Translations under genes and position numbers: made by a program
Origin: Sarcocystis neurona
Lineage: Eukaryota; Apicomplexa; Conoidasida; Eucoccidiorida; Sarcocystidae
Direction of reading: 5' to 3'
Assembly (NCBI GenBank): GCA_000727475.1
Contig: KL647290.1
Span: 5,792,698 to 5,856,697, forward strand
Length of the DNA stretch: 64,000 nucleotides
Notes under the pieces: model-generated
What the model was told of the DNA's origin: nothing
Databases searched by the model: none
What the model saw: the letters and a program-made list of their open reading frames with translations, nothing else
Shown: positions 38,172 to 48,951 of the stretch, piece after piece
Position numbering within the stretch: the first letter of the stretch is position 1
Layout of the letters: each line of letters starts with the position of its first letter

Positions 38172-41100
38172 GAGCTGCTGTACGCAGCTCGACAAGCCTG
38201 TTTTCCGTCGACGCGTCATAAAATAAAGCGAGTGCACGTAATACACGTGTATATATATGTATATATATACGTGTATACAGACATGTGTGTGGGTAACAAA
38301 AAGTGGCACGCCGTTTGGCGCGCAGAAAGTTACCTTCATGCCGTTGACGAAACAACCTTGAAACACATCTCCATTTGTCCTGGCAGGCAGAATATCGTAC
38401 ACAAACCGCTGGACTCCTACTATCTACGCACACGTGGAAGTGGTGTCGGTTGTGTGTATACGGAATGTATGTGTGTCAACCCATAATTCCCGCGGTGGAC
38501 CCCCGGCCGCAGGCACACCGACAGTCACTCTCAATGAATTCATATTCATACGTGTCCTATGCAGCAGCCCCTATAAGATTGTACCAGACTGAAGGACCTG
38601 CAATGCCCAGAGCGTCTGTGTAGCATTACGAGACGCACGTGTACGTATATATATGTATACATGCGTATATATGCTAATATTTTTCGTTTATGTATGCAGA
38701 CCGTCTTATGCATCTGGACAACCAAGTACTGATGTAGACAAATACCCTCAGCGTACTACTCCCCTTTGGGATGGAACGCGTATAATATGTAAACACCTGT
38801 CAGGTATTTTCGGCTCCTGGACATGGAGCATTACGGGGGATCCGTTTACGATGATCAGTGGGCATCTGCGTTTCTATACATTTTTATGTATATACATGCA
38901 TATTTATACGTTCATACGCACGCCCACATCCTTATGCACGAAAATAGCCAACGCGGCTGTGCACACGGGAAACCTCTATAATGTATAGCCACGTATGTGC
39001 TGGTTAACGTAGAGATACTTTTTGCATGCGGATACACGTGAGTACGTGAGACACGTCTGTGGTACACTTTTACACACCTGACGGCACCAGTCAGAGCTCG
39101 GACCCTCGTTAAGAGACTTGCGCGGGCACAAGCACAGATGCACATCACGATGATCAACGGAGTTGGTCCGGGAAGAAATTCTTTTTCCAACATGTGTCGG
39201 ATGCCGTGTCTTTCTGTAATCGGGTAGAGATATATATAATATATACATGTACTGTCCTTATAAGTATAAACAGAGGTTTTTCCTCTGTGACGCACGTACG
39301 TGGGCCTGTCCTGTGTAGGTATAAAAGGCTCTGCATGTGCCAATACCTAAATAGATTAAATTGTTTGTCTGCGTGAAGCAGAAGTGTATAGCTTGGATTC
39401 CTAGTTTATCCTGAACTGGACGGATACTCCTCTTTGGTGTGGAGGCGGAATGAGTGACACCGTGATGCAACCAATACAGGAATGTACAGTAATATAACAG
39501 CAAACGAATTTAGGAAGGAATGCTTGTTGTAATGGTAGATAGACAGTCGGACACGGGGGACGTGCAGGTGAGTCTTCTCCCACGGCACTGTCAGCATATT
39601 ACGCAGACTTTTTTGTCACGTACGAGCTTCCCTGTACACACAGAACAACCTTGTTCGTTCGCCTAGACCGCGCGAGGTCCATTAGCTTGTGCAGGGAGCC
39701 TTCGATCTAGCAGCACCGTAGTACGCATGAACAGAAACACTTTTCAAAAGTCGAAAAGAAAGAGACGCACAGGATTATAGTTCCTTTGCCGCACTTGACA
39801 TCGCGCCTCCAGCTGCCAAAGTACGTATTCCCTTCGGCGTCTACTTCTTCTCCGCAGCCGTGCCTCATTCCCCGCAACCAGTCTCCTGTGTATCTGCGTC
39901 AGAGCAGAACTTCAGTGGAAGTGTTGCCATATGCAAGACCTCGTCGTCCGCGTTCACTCGCGTGTACGTGTCGAAATGGTGTTCTAGTGGTCCACGTCTA
40001 CACGTACATGTAATACATAAAAAGACGGAAGCAGGTTAATACCCGTGTCTATGCATCAGTATAGACATATATCTCTGTGATGATGGGAGGGAGAAAAACA
40101 AGCGGTCCGCACACTTCTGTTGCTTTTTTTTTGTTTAGGAACACTGCGCAGGTGTCGCGCTTGTACACGGTATTTTGACACATATTTCCGGGGGTATGTG
40201 CGCACAGACGTACACTTGTAACATGTGTTTGTGCTCGAATCGTTAGAAGCGCCACTACATTCTCAACAAACGGGGGCGCAGATACGCAGAGGCAGATTCG
40301 TCGGGATGTTGTCATCCACGCTAACGCCCTCCGTACGAACAGGCACGCACACCTATATAGCTAGACTTCTCCGTGCTCTTCTCTGAATATACATCTATAC
40401 AGAGCTACTTACCTGCCCCTAATGTAAGCATCTCAGGACAGCTTTTGTGAACGGCTTTAACAGACAACGAGCACATGCGTGCGATGCAGCTTGACAGAAG
40501 GTCCAGCGTAGATGCCGCGTATACCTTCGTCGTGCAGACGCTTAGAGAGGAAAACTTTTAAACGGAAGGGGAACACATACGCGTACGGACTTCCGTGTGT
40601 GACAGGCCTCATGTGTTCCGACGCCCGCGCTTCTGAATTCGCTAGTCAGGGTCTCTGATGTGTGTCCTTCTACACTTTTGTGTATGTGGCAGTTCGTCTT
40701 ACACGCATACACAGAAATATCGTTTGTGCCTAGAATGCTAGGCACTTGGGCGTGCCTGAAGACAAACCTACGTATCGGCACGTGTCTATAACAGGTGTGC
40801 CGCGTGCTTTAGTATAGATAGAATTCCGTGCGCACGTCTCTCGTCTGGTGGACTTGGGCGCGTATGTTCGAATGGTGACGTGTGCGTCCACCGGCGCTGC
40901 AATTATAAACAAATGCAATTGTGCGCCTGTGAGTGTCTGGTGAAATGACTAATAGATTCTAGTCAATCTGTATATATGTGTGAAAAGAGGTATATATATA
41001 TATATATGTTTGTATATCGTGTTTACTGCGTTAGCAAGTGCGTGTGTCTGGCTGCGTGCCTCTGTTCTTTTCATTTAAAATACGAGTCCTTCTGCGTCTT

Positions 41101-44100
41101 CTTAATATTAGCGTTTCCTATTAGACGCATATTATCCTGTAGATCTTTTTTACATGTCTATTTATATTGCATATGTCAGGGTGTGAGGTGGCAACGCAAG
41201 TGCTTCCGTTATTCGCTTACGTGTAATTAGCATATATGCACGGTGAACGTGATCGTACCAGCGGGTGTACGTACACAAGTACGTATTTTAAAAAAATGGT
41301 ATGCGTAGAGATTACACGTGTCCCATAACCATCAGCAACATGTAACCTTCTAAAGCGCATACATGCTTCCATCAGCATTAGTCGCCTTTCCCTTTCCGCA
41401 GCGTTTGTCCTTCTTCCACTCTCCATCATATGCTCGACGCCACCTGCACATGTCTCGGCAGTAGTTGTTGCTTTATACAATCGAGCTGAGAATTGCGCTG
41501 CACATTAAAGCCTTCGGTTCACGCATGCCGACGTATCCAAGGAAGTGCAGATGTGCGCAGGACTTCTCGTAAACCATACAAACGCTCGAGGACGAGTGTA
41601 GGGCTATCGATAGATTAAGTGTATATATATATAAGTATCTGTATACTTTGTTACAGATACTTACGTCAGTACCCTGTCTGCGAAGAATTCCCCGAAAGCA
41701 ACCGACGACGTCTGCGCGCACATCTTTCTAACTGAACAACTGGTTTATGTAGACCCACACACACATACCCACATATGTACACGAGTTCACAGCTGCAGTC
41801 ACACGTCTGTACTTGCACATACGTAGGAGATGTTTCTGGTGTACCGCTTTGTCTTTTGTAGACCTGCTTCAGTATCCCAACATACGTCAGTTTAACACCG
41901 TTGTTCTACATCTGTGGAGCTGAATATGTACTTATCACTTATCTGTGCGTAGACCCGCACCGTTTCATTAGCAGCAACGAGTGAAGCAGGTGTTATATTC
42001 GGCCAAATAAGAAGTAAAGTGCTAATTCAATATGCTGTCGTCTGACCGAGGGAACAACTTATTTTGTGCATCATTTATTTCCTCTATATGCCGCGCTCAA
42101 ATAGGCTATACGTAGCACGATGCTTTCGCTTCGTCCGTTCAGTAGAGAGGGAACGACAAGTAGAAGAGAAACATACCAAGAAAAAGATAGGTAGGCAGGT
42201 AGACGCAATGGGCATAAGGAACGTTGACACGTGAGTAAACAGCTGAGCACGTACACGTTAAATGATTTCTTGGAGGTAGAAATCCACGGACGCACGCCTT
42301 AATCTCCGTCCATGAGAGTGTGCGCTTACCTGTCCCTCGTAGCCGTCTAGACCGTTTTTTCTTTAGTTTTGTCGCTTCAAGCTGCAATATCATCTATAAT
42401 ATATACGGCTTTTGAACTAATGGCAGATGTCTGTCTTTCAAGAGGTCAAGCTCTGTTCCTGACCCTCTCATTCCTTGTATGACTCTTTCCCCAGTTGTAC
42501 ATTTACGTGTACCCATGTACGCATGCTTTCCTTTACACTGTGTAGGTGTGTGTCTACGTTTCCACATGCAAACATACGTACGTGTATCTAGCTGGCAACT
42601 GTGTTTACAGCACCACATACGTATGGAGAGAGGTGCACGCCTGGATATAAAGAGTTGTGTACCTTATTGTCGGCTATATCACTCAACTAAGCAACCTCCC
42701 AGTGTTCCCTAGCTACAGAGAGAGCAAGGGTGCTTACAAGGTAGAGCCAGAAACTTTTTCCCACAAAATTCCATTACCCTCTTTCCGGCCCTCAACCCAC
42801 TGGCCCTGCGCGCAGACAGCAGAGCGTTTTTTTTAACAGCCAATTCCTTCGGTTCTTAAAAGCTGTTGTTGCATAGCTGAAACTAGAAAAAAAACACGGA
42901 GTATGAACGTCCGTAACGACCCACATCTGCCAATCCCTTATACAATCTATATGCCCAAGATGCGTCGTTAACTGCTTTGTTGGACCACCAGAGGTGTACA
43001 AAGGCCGTCTGCCTTCTTTGAATTGCGTGTGCAGCTTCGTCTGACACGAGCGATCGCACAAATTTGTTGAGAAAGCTTCTCCTTTCATTCTTTCAGGAAG
43101 GTCGGCAAGACTTTGTTCCCTAAATGAATCTCACTGCCTTGCTAATGTAAGACAGTTCAAGCGCAGCGAAGCAAATTTTCCTCCTCTTAAACACGGTGTC
43201 CTCAGAGCATGGACATCTGTGTTTATATGCGATCTCGCCTACTACTAGTAAAAGTCTACCCCTTGTAAATTCAAGTGGAGAACGTCCTGTGCCTAACATG
43301 AATCTTGCTGAGCTAACCCAGCTTTTTGTCGCCGTATTCTCGTCTTACCGGGAGCATAAGAAAACCCAGGTGCACTAGGAACATGTAGATACGGTTTACC
43401 TGAGAAAATACTACATTGTGTGAGACACTATTTTTTTTCATTAGTATTAGTGTACAGGTATGGCGTGTGTCCAACTGCGCATATTCACTGAGACAGCGAA
43501 GCTTTACAATAACTTCCGGTTGAAGCGAGTCTGCGAACGGTTACGCCTGTGGGGGGAAACAGCTTGAGCAGAGCGAAACTACTCCGAAACTCCACCTTCT
43601 TCATCTATTCGAAGCTACTGTACATTCACCACCGATGTGTACAGAAGGGTATACCCGTCGAGAAAAAGATCTCCTTCGTCTGTCTAGTTCGTCTCTGCAC
43701 GTGCGTAGGTCTACGTACAGTGACCCAGGGGTACACATTCGTCTTCCCTAGTCACCTACGCGTAGGCACGCCTCCTTGAATTTGTCATGCGCAGTGTGTC
43801 ACAACTACAATGGGGTGGACATCAGCGGGGGAGTACGCTGCCGTACAAGAAGGTGGATCTCAGTCGTAACAACTTATTATATTTGTGCCGTCTGATGATA
43901 CATAAAACAAAGTCACGCGGTAAATATACTCACACAAAAGCCTTCTGCATATAGCAGGTGAATTTCGCGGCGACTCTGGAGAGAGGGAAGCCGTTACGCG
44001 TACACCACAGAGCAGCAGGTACGCGTTTGCAATGTGGCCTTTCTTTCCATCTGGAAGTAGAGTGGATTCGCCGCGTATGCCAATATCTTTCGAGCAACCG

Positions 44101-44370
44101 CGCAATATACCTGACGACGAATATAGGTACGTATATATATATATATATGTAGAAGCATGTATAGACATTCGCCCCTTTGATTTACAAGACGCAGCACATC
44201 TGCTGCGTTATATGGGCGCACACTAATATGAGTACATATATATATATACATATATATATGTATATACTTGTGTACACGTGTATGCTTCCACACCTTTGAT
44301 TGACAACGCACAGCGCATCTGATGCGCTATATAGGTTTTTTTATTGAATATCTACATATATATAAATATA

Positions 44371-44404
<34 letters not shown>

Positions 44405-47072
44405 GATAGGTATGACAGCATATTGGCGGGGTACAATTAGCTGCACGCCTGCGACTAACAAACCACCATGCATCTGATGTTTGCTTAAATACGTCTAGAT
44501 ACATACCTCCGTGCCTACGAGTAACCGAGTGCAATACATCCGACTGCTTACTATGTACACAAATACACATGTATTATCCGTACGCATCTGCGACTAACAA
44601 TGCTCACAGATACACATATATTATCTGTACCCGTCCCCGACTGACAGGGCATACTAGGTACGAGGACACATATAAGTACAGCTGCTTATCAAAGAATTTA
44701 TGGGTCAGGACACATATCTGAACACGTACACACACACGAAGAAGAAAATCCGACAGAGCCTTCAGTCACACAGTCGTGCACGTGTATGTGAGTGTGCACT
44801 GCTCTATGGGGTCCCCTGTGAGGCGGGCAACGAGGCTGCGTATAGCCTAAAAAGCTCTTCTGACAAGAAACCTGGGAAAAAGACATCTGTAAAGCTGCAC
44901 AAGTGCTGACAGCTGTTTGAGTGTCTGTCCACAGAAACATCCGCATAGACACATAAGGAAGGTGCGTACACGTCCACGCCTACCTACGCGCATGTGTTCA
45001 TCTCTGTATGCACGACTCGACTTGTCTAAGTAAAGACGTCACAAGAAATTAAGTACTAAAGGGTCTTTCTTGTGCTTTAGCGAACAGTGGAAGTTAGGGG
45101 TGCGGCATCTGTTCTGTTTTCGATTAAATCGAAAAGTTTACCTCGTATATTGTGCCGTCGCTGTCAACCAAGCTGCCGAAGCCGTGTTGCTTATTATCTT
45201 TCCACTCTCCCTTGTAGCACCTAGGAAGAAGACGAAAAGTAAAACTTACAGATGTTCCATATTTACCTATAGAGCTGTGCATGCTCCTGCTGTAAAAAGG
45301 AAACAAAACGGATAAGGTAACTCAGCTTTGTGGCCCTTTTCCTCATCGTTTGTATAGCCCGTGCATGCAGCGTCTTCAGTTTTGGATGCGCGGCCGACAT
45401 GTGGGATTTACTTATGTACACTCCTGTACTCACGTAAGTGTACTAATACACGCAGAAGCCACGTACGGTGGAAGGAGGATTGCTTGTACGCCAGACCAAG
45501 TTGCCCGTGGACCGCTGCTGACCTCTCTCTATTGTGCGCGCGAAAGCAGATAGATGTGGAGGCTTGCTACGGATGAAAAACTGTCAGGTAATTTTGGGTA
45601 CAGAAAGTGAGATGCACCAGTGTAAACAGAGGGACACGTATACGTATGGGGCCAGTAGCGGAAGAGTGTGTGTAGGTGTGCTAAGGTTTGTAGCCTCATC
45701 GTGGGGACAGGATCGCACAGGAGCTAAGGCGTACACCACCGTACGAACGCACTTGTTCATACCGGTCTACCCATGCAGGCAGGTCTCTAGAGAAAATACA
45801 TATATACGTGTGTATGCAGAGGTACGTAAGCGTCTACATGTGCCCGCGTGCAAAATTGCAACAAAGAATTCAAATTCAACTTGTGTGCAGATGCGGGCGC
45901 CAAAAGAGTTTGGTCAAAGGATAAGTCACGTCTGGTGCAGCATGTTCCCTTTTGCAGTAGTTGCCAAACTAACTTAACCCACACGCGTTACCCTTGCACG
46001 TAATCGGGTACATTCTGCTTTTGATCCGCGCTGCTGTGATTGTCATCGAAAGTTGCGTTTAGGCTACCGCTTCGTGTCTCCTATCACCATCCCGCCACTT
46101 ATTTGCATATACACACATGTATGTATATATATCTATACATACGTGTGTGTCGTCGCCAGCAGAGGCTTGCGGACTGCCTGTCGACATTTACACTCGAATA
46201 TCTTCTTTGGGTTACACGCACTGCGCTTTCTCTCCACGGACGTACACCTCTATCTATGTAGACATATCTGCAAACTAAGAGTTACCTGTCCGAATTTGGA
46301 TGTCTCTTTGACGTACAAATGTATACGCACGGTTGTTTGTTCTTACGTCGACACGCATAAAATTAATGACCGTATATATAATTGCGTGTGCACAGATACA
46401 TGTACATATACATATTTGTATATATATGTGTAGGTGCGCGCCTGCTGAAGCTCATATTCCGCGAAGCGGACGTACGGCTCTGCGTCCTTACCGTTGCGAT
46501 CGTGAGGCGAATGAACGGGAAGCATCAGTCTTCAGTACGACCGCAAGATCCTGGAGAAAAAAGTGGAACGAGACGCATTAGAACTAATTCATGTGTAATT
46601 CTCTGCCACTCGTTTTAGTAGAAAGCGGGCACCCATAAGTTACCTGCAGCTTGTTTGATTCTAAAGCGCACATCTATAAGAAAGGACAGGTGTGTGAGTG
46701 AGGTATCAGTTCGTGCGAAGTACGCAGATATATTTGTAAACGTGTACAAATGTTTAAGCTTAACCTGATATACTGTATGATTCTCTGTCGCCGGACCCAC
46801 TTACATCACTTGCGGTTGATGGGAGGCATGTACCCCGCGTACTCCTTCACGCCCTCTCAGAGGTACATACCTATAAATACTCATTTGTAGATTTATATGC
46901 ATATATATCTCCAGAGGCTCAGACAGGTCTCACCTCTCCTTTAGCATGCATCCGTTGGATGAATTGTGAGGACAAGCTCTGTAGGAATGTTGAAACGTAC
47001 CCGTGCAAGTGTGTGGTTGCAGGACAACGTAGCACTTTTTGCACATTTGTTGTGTGACGGAACACTCAACAT
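26582..47072 (-). CDS. MORN-repeat protein, large multi-exon gene (3' part partly resolved)
   Basis: MORN repeats (YxGxWxxGxxHGxG) bind membranes or scaffold cytoskeleton; in apicomplexans they occur at the basal complex, spindle pole and inner membrane complex, often with other domains. Exons with matching phases are 47072-47001, 46978-46934, 46673-46644, 46550-46492, 45220-45142, 42805-42738, 41443-41363, 39893-39771 and 38379-38334 (phases 0,0,0,2,0,2,2,2,0). They give about 60 non-repeat residues and then five to six MORN units: CYKGEWKDNKQHGFGS, GQWVEGRKEGNGIL, YDGEWKKDKRCGKG, YTGDWLRGMRHGCG, YFGSWRRDVKCGKG and VFQGCFVNGMK. Downstream, 36870-36809 probably continues the array. Terminal exons 27255-27206 and 27121-26582 lie on the same strand but are not linked to the rest without gaps, and they could belong to a separate small gene. 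Exact function and cellular site are inferred only from the family. Confidence 0.72.
27206..27255 (-). CDS. Probable penultimate exon of the 26.6-kb minus-strand gene
   Basis: 50 nt, phase 1 to phase 0; acceptor ATACATAGGACCAG, strong donor GGCCG/GTGAGT. It encodes YKSVPAGMHLRAANGP. It joins in phase to the terminal exon at 27121. Its link to the MORN exons further right is inferred from strand and order only. Confidence 0.5.
32204..32256. repeat. Two adjacent perfect inverted repeats
   Basis: 32204-32237 is a perfect hairpin with 15-bp arms (AATATTTCTGTACAC and its complement) around the loop CCAC. 32235-32256 is a second hairpin with 9-bp arms (ATTGTACAC) and the same CCAC loop, sharing the core GTACACCCACGTGTAC. 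It lies in the unresolved 3' intronic part of the MORN gene. Confidence 0.95.
32900..34460. other. Ala-codon-rich DNA without supported exons
   Basis: The minus strand is rich in degenerate GCT/GTT/GCC/ACA triplets and reads open for long stretches in more than one frame (for example 33872-33258). Splice sites can be found, but no combination yields a recognisable domain. Flanking segments at 34878-34465 and 32890-32699 (donor CACCT/GTAAGT) look more protein-like and may hold exons of the MORN gene. Confidence 0.4.
36809..36870 (-). CDS. Probable MORN gene exon 10
   Basis: 62 nt, phase 0 to phase 2, with a strong donor (CCT/GTGAGT) but a purine-rich acceptor region. It encodes RVRACLHGLVILKASLWYDC. 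The segment HGLVIL..SLWYDC resembles the HGxGxL...G.WYxG part of a MORN unit and would follow NGMK of exon 9, with a short insertion. Confidence 0.45.
38334..38379 (-). CDS. MORN gene exon 9 (MORN unit 6, first half)
   Basis: 46 nt, phase 2 to phase 0; acceptor ATTCTGCCTGCCAG, donor AAG/GTAACT. It encodes TNGDVFQGCFVNGMK. This continues the CGKGTIIL of exon 8 in register (N-G-D-x-F-x-G-x-F-x-N-G). Confidence 0.94.
39771..39893 (-). CDS. MORN gene exon 8 (MORN units 4 and 5)
   Basis: 123 nt, phase 2 at both ends; acceptor TTCTGCTCTGACGCAG, donor CCT/GTGCGT. It encodes YTGDWLRGMRHGCGEEV, DAEGNTYFGSWRRDVKCGKG and TII: two MORN units in perfect 23-residue register with exon 7. Confidence 0.96.
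41363..41443 (-). CDS. MORN gene exon 7 (MORN unit 3)
   Basis: 81 nt, phase 2 at both ends; acceptor GAGACATGTGCAG, donor GCAT/GTATGC. It encodes AYDGEWKKDKRCGKGKAT then NADGS, a full MORN unit. The open frame would hit TAG seven bases past the donor, which fixes the exon end. Confidence 0.95.
41665..41731 (-). CDS. Possible alternative exon B of the MORN gene
   Basis: 67 nt, phase 1 to phase 2; acceptor CCAGTTGTTCAG, donor TGAC/GTAAGT. It encodes RKMCAQTSSVAFGEFFADRV. Together with 42381-42330 it would join exon 5 to exon 7 in frame, bypassing exon 6. No MORN consensus is present. Confidence 0.25.
42330..42381 (-). CDS. Possible alternative exon A of the MORN gene
   Basis: 52 nt, phase 0 to phase 1; acceptor GATGATATTGCAG, donor ACAG/GTAAGC. 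It encodes the very basic LEATKLKKKRSRRLRGT. Its phases do not fit after exon 6 but do fit after exon 5 if followed by 41731-41665. It is either a cassette alternative to exon 6 or a chance splice-like segment. Confidence 0.25.
42738..42805 (-). CDS. MORN gene exon 6 (MORN unit 2)
   Basis: 68 nt, phase 0 to phase 2; acceptor GCTGTCTGCGCGCAG, donor CTT/GTAAGC. It encodes GQWVEGRKEGNGILWEKVSG, which supplies the Gly expected right after the YE of exon 5 and keeps the 23-residue MORN spacing. Confidence 0.92.
44174..44332. repeat. 40-bp direct repeat, 119-bp period, with internal dyads
   Basis: Copies at 44174-44213 and 44293-44332 share CCTTTGATT, ACAA, a GCGC/GCAGC dyad around ATCTG, and a TATAT end. 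Copy 2 contains the short palindrome AGCGCATCTGATGCGCT. The spacer is (TA)n-rich. Weaker relatives (CTGCGACTAACAA motifs) continue to about 44650. Intronic in the MORN gene. Confidence 0.8.
44371..44404. repeat. Compound (TC)n(TA)n microsatellite
   Basis: About nine TC units run straight into about eight TA units. Intronic in the MORN gene. Confidence 0.95.
45142..45220 (-). CDS. MORN gene exon 5 (MORN unit 1)
   Basis: 79 nt, phase 2 to phase 0; acceptor TTCGTCTTCTTCCTAG, donor GAG/GTAAAC. It encodes CYKGEWKDNKQHGFGSLV then DSDGTIYE, a near-consensus MORN unit with the Y-x-G-x-W and H-G-x-G positions and the D-G-x-x-Y lead-in to the next unit. Confidence 0.95.
46492..46550 (-). CDS. MORN gene exon 4
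   Basis: 59 nt, phase 0 to phase 2; acceptor CACTTTTTTCTCCAG, donor CAACG/GTAAGG. It encodes DLAVVLKTDASRSFASRSQ. The split Arg codon is completed by the next exon, where the first MORN unit starts. Confidence 0.8.
46644..46673 (-). CDS. MORN gene micro-exon 3
   Basis: A 30-nt micro-exon, phase 0 at both ends, with a strong acceptor (CACCTGTCCTTTCTTATAG) and donor GTAACT. It encodes MCALESNKLQ. It begins with ATG, so it could instead hold the start if exons 1 and 2 are wrong. Confidence 0.65.
46934..46978 (-). CDS. MORN gene exon 2
   Basis: 15 codons, phase 0 at both ends; acceptor TTCAACATTCCTACAG, donor GAGAG/GTGAGA. It encodes SLSSQFIQRMHAKGE. Confidence 0.65.
47001..47072 (-). CDS. MORN gene exon 1 (start)
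   Basis: 24 codons from ATG at 47072, the first Met after an in-frame TAA upstream; donor GTACGT, phase 0. It encodes MLSVPSHNKCAKSATLSC and a short tail. The start is plausible but lies outside the MORN region, so it rests on splice continuity alone. Confidence 0.6.
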
Positions 47073-48906
47073 CACAAGAAACACGGCTTCTTAGTGTGCT
47101 TTCATTGCTACCTTGCACACGGGCCCGTTTGCACGTTGGTCTGTGCGTGTTATATATATATATGTACATGTGGATATATGTGCTTTCGACAGTATCGGCC
47201 GCTGCCGGACTCCTTCTAAAAATGGTATATATATGCAAACGCGTCTATATGGAGGTATGTACGAAAGTCACACAACACCTATTTGGTCTCGGCGTATTGA
47301 CTAGGTATTGGTACATGTGTCTTCCAGGCTACCCCGTCGTCAAGTGTTTTCACATTTTACTGTGCGGATGAACACTCCGCTTCACATACAGGGGCACACG
47401 TCCGCGGATCTACACGTGCCGGGCCAATTAGAGGACACGTCGTCGGAAATGCGCACAGTCACGCCATTGTGAAGCGATTGTCCTAGTGCTACACACTCTT
47501 TTCTGTTGTTGATGCACCAGTTGTCCTGGTGTTGTCTGTGAACGTGCTGTAGTCGTCGCTTAACCGTAACAGTGCCTGTAGTAGTAGTAGTACTGGCAGT
47601 TACACGAATAATACCAGCACCAGTAGTATGGCTGGCAGTAGTGGCAGTAGTTTCAGGATCAACAGTAATAATAGACGAAGGAAGAGCACGCGTAATAGCG
47701 GCTAGTGGAGGGAGCGTACGCGCTTCGGGCTCTCTGTGGCAGTCCAGTATACGCGGGCACGCGGCCCGTTTCTGCGGCTTTTGCGATCATTCCTGCATGA
47801 GGTTAAGTGCATATTTACACACAAGCACACAGACTCCTATTGCAGTCGCGCTGAGTATCTCTCTGTACGTTTTCCCCGCTGAAGAAGTCGACACACAGCT
47901 GGAATTAGGCATCTTTTCTGCAGGATATGTACATGTTTACACCTGTGAACGGATACGAGCCTACGTTTAGATATTCAGGCAGATAAATACATAAATACTC
48001 AATGGTGAAAACCTACGGGGGCAACTGATGTATGTGACAGTGCAAGCACACGAAATTATTCGTGCATATTTACACATAAAAAATCAGGTACACATCAGAA
48101 AAAGTTAGGAATGAACACATAGTCACAGATGTTTCCACAGTTGCTTCTACTCGAGTCTACTGTAACTCTAGATATACACATTAATATAAATCATATAAAA
48201 CTCGTAGATGCATAGCGAACACACCTACACCTTAGTACTTGAGTCTTCCGAAGTTCAGCCGAGCAAGATTTACATGTACAGAGCACACTCGTTTCCCTCA
48301 TCTATGTACCCGTCTTGCCACGAAGTACGCGCAACTATGCTAGTACGTTTAAGGAGCTGGCGTTTTCACTGACACCAAATCCCTTGTAAACAACTATGCA
48401 CGTGTATACTTTTACACATGCTAATCCATATACACAAATAGACGCATATATGTATATATATATGTTGATGTGATACATGTACACATCATTAATTGTGACT
48501 CGCACATTGAAGTACCTCCTGTCGTGTCTTAGATGTGAAACTACCGCACAGGCACAAATTTTTGCTCTCCTTGTGTACGGATATGAACAGGCACAGACAT
48601 AGGCATTAGGATCCGTACAAGAGGGCTAATTTCTACCTTCTCCCTTCCTACATATTTGTTTACAGAAAGATATATGATCACACACACGAAGAGTACAGAA
48701 TGATGTCTTACACCTTCCATAAGGGCTCTTTTGCGATTGGTCGGGGGGTGCCGCGAAACTGAGGGAAAAGTCATACCAAAAAGTGGTGCATTGATACCCA
48801 GAGGGAAACACACCACTACTGCACGTGTTCTGAAGACTATTTCAGCGCACTGCTCCGACACAGCACCGGGAAGAAAACTGAGAGTGTTTCCTTTGCTTGT
48901 CGTACC
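47073..48906. other. Divergent intergenic region with a degenerate AGT tract
   Basis: This separates the 5' ends of the minus-strand MORN gene and the plus-strand gene at 48907. At about 47571-47695 the plus strand carries an imperfect AGT/GTA trinucleotide tract that reads as Val/Ser-rich open frames. No exon was recognised. Confidence 0.55.
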
Positions 48907-48951
48907 ATGGGAGACAAAGGTTTCTCCACAGCAGCCAGCGCGGAAGCCATG
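48907..48951 (+). CDS. Unknown gene, exon 1
   Basis: 15 codons, MGDKGFSTAASAEAM, Kozak-like ACCATGG, donor ATG/GTAAGG, phase 0. Confidence 0.5.

Noticed and set aside
43150..43374. Plus-strand segment encoding NLAELTQLFVAVFSSYREHK, resembling a helical RAP/FAST-type repeat
   Set aside because: It sits in an intron of the minus-strand MORN gene, has no neighbouring compatible exons, and the minus strand is also open.
44061..44136. Minus-strand segment with DGKKGH resembling a MORN unit
   Set aside because: Its phases do not fit between MORN exons 5 and 6, which already join with perfect spacing.
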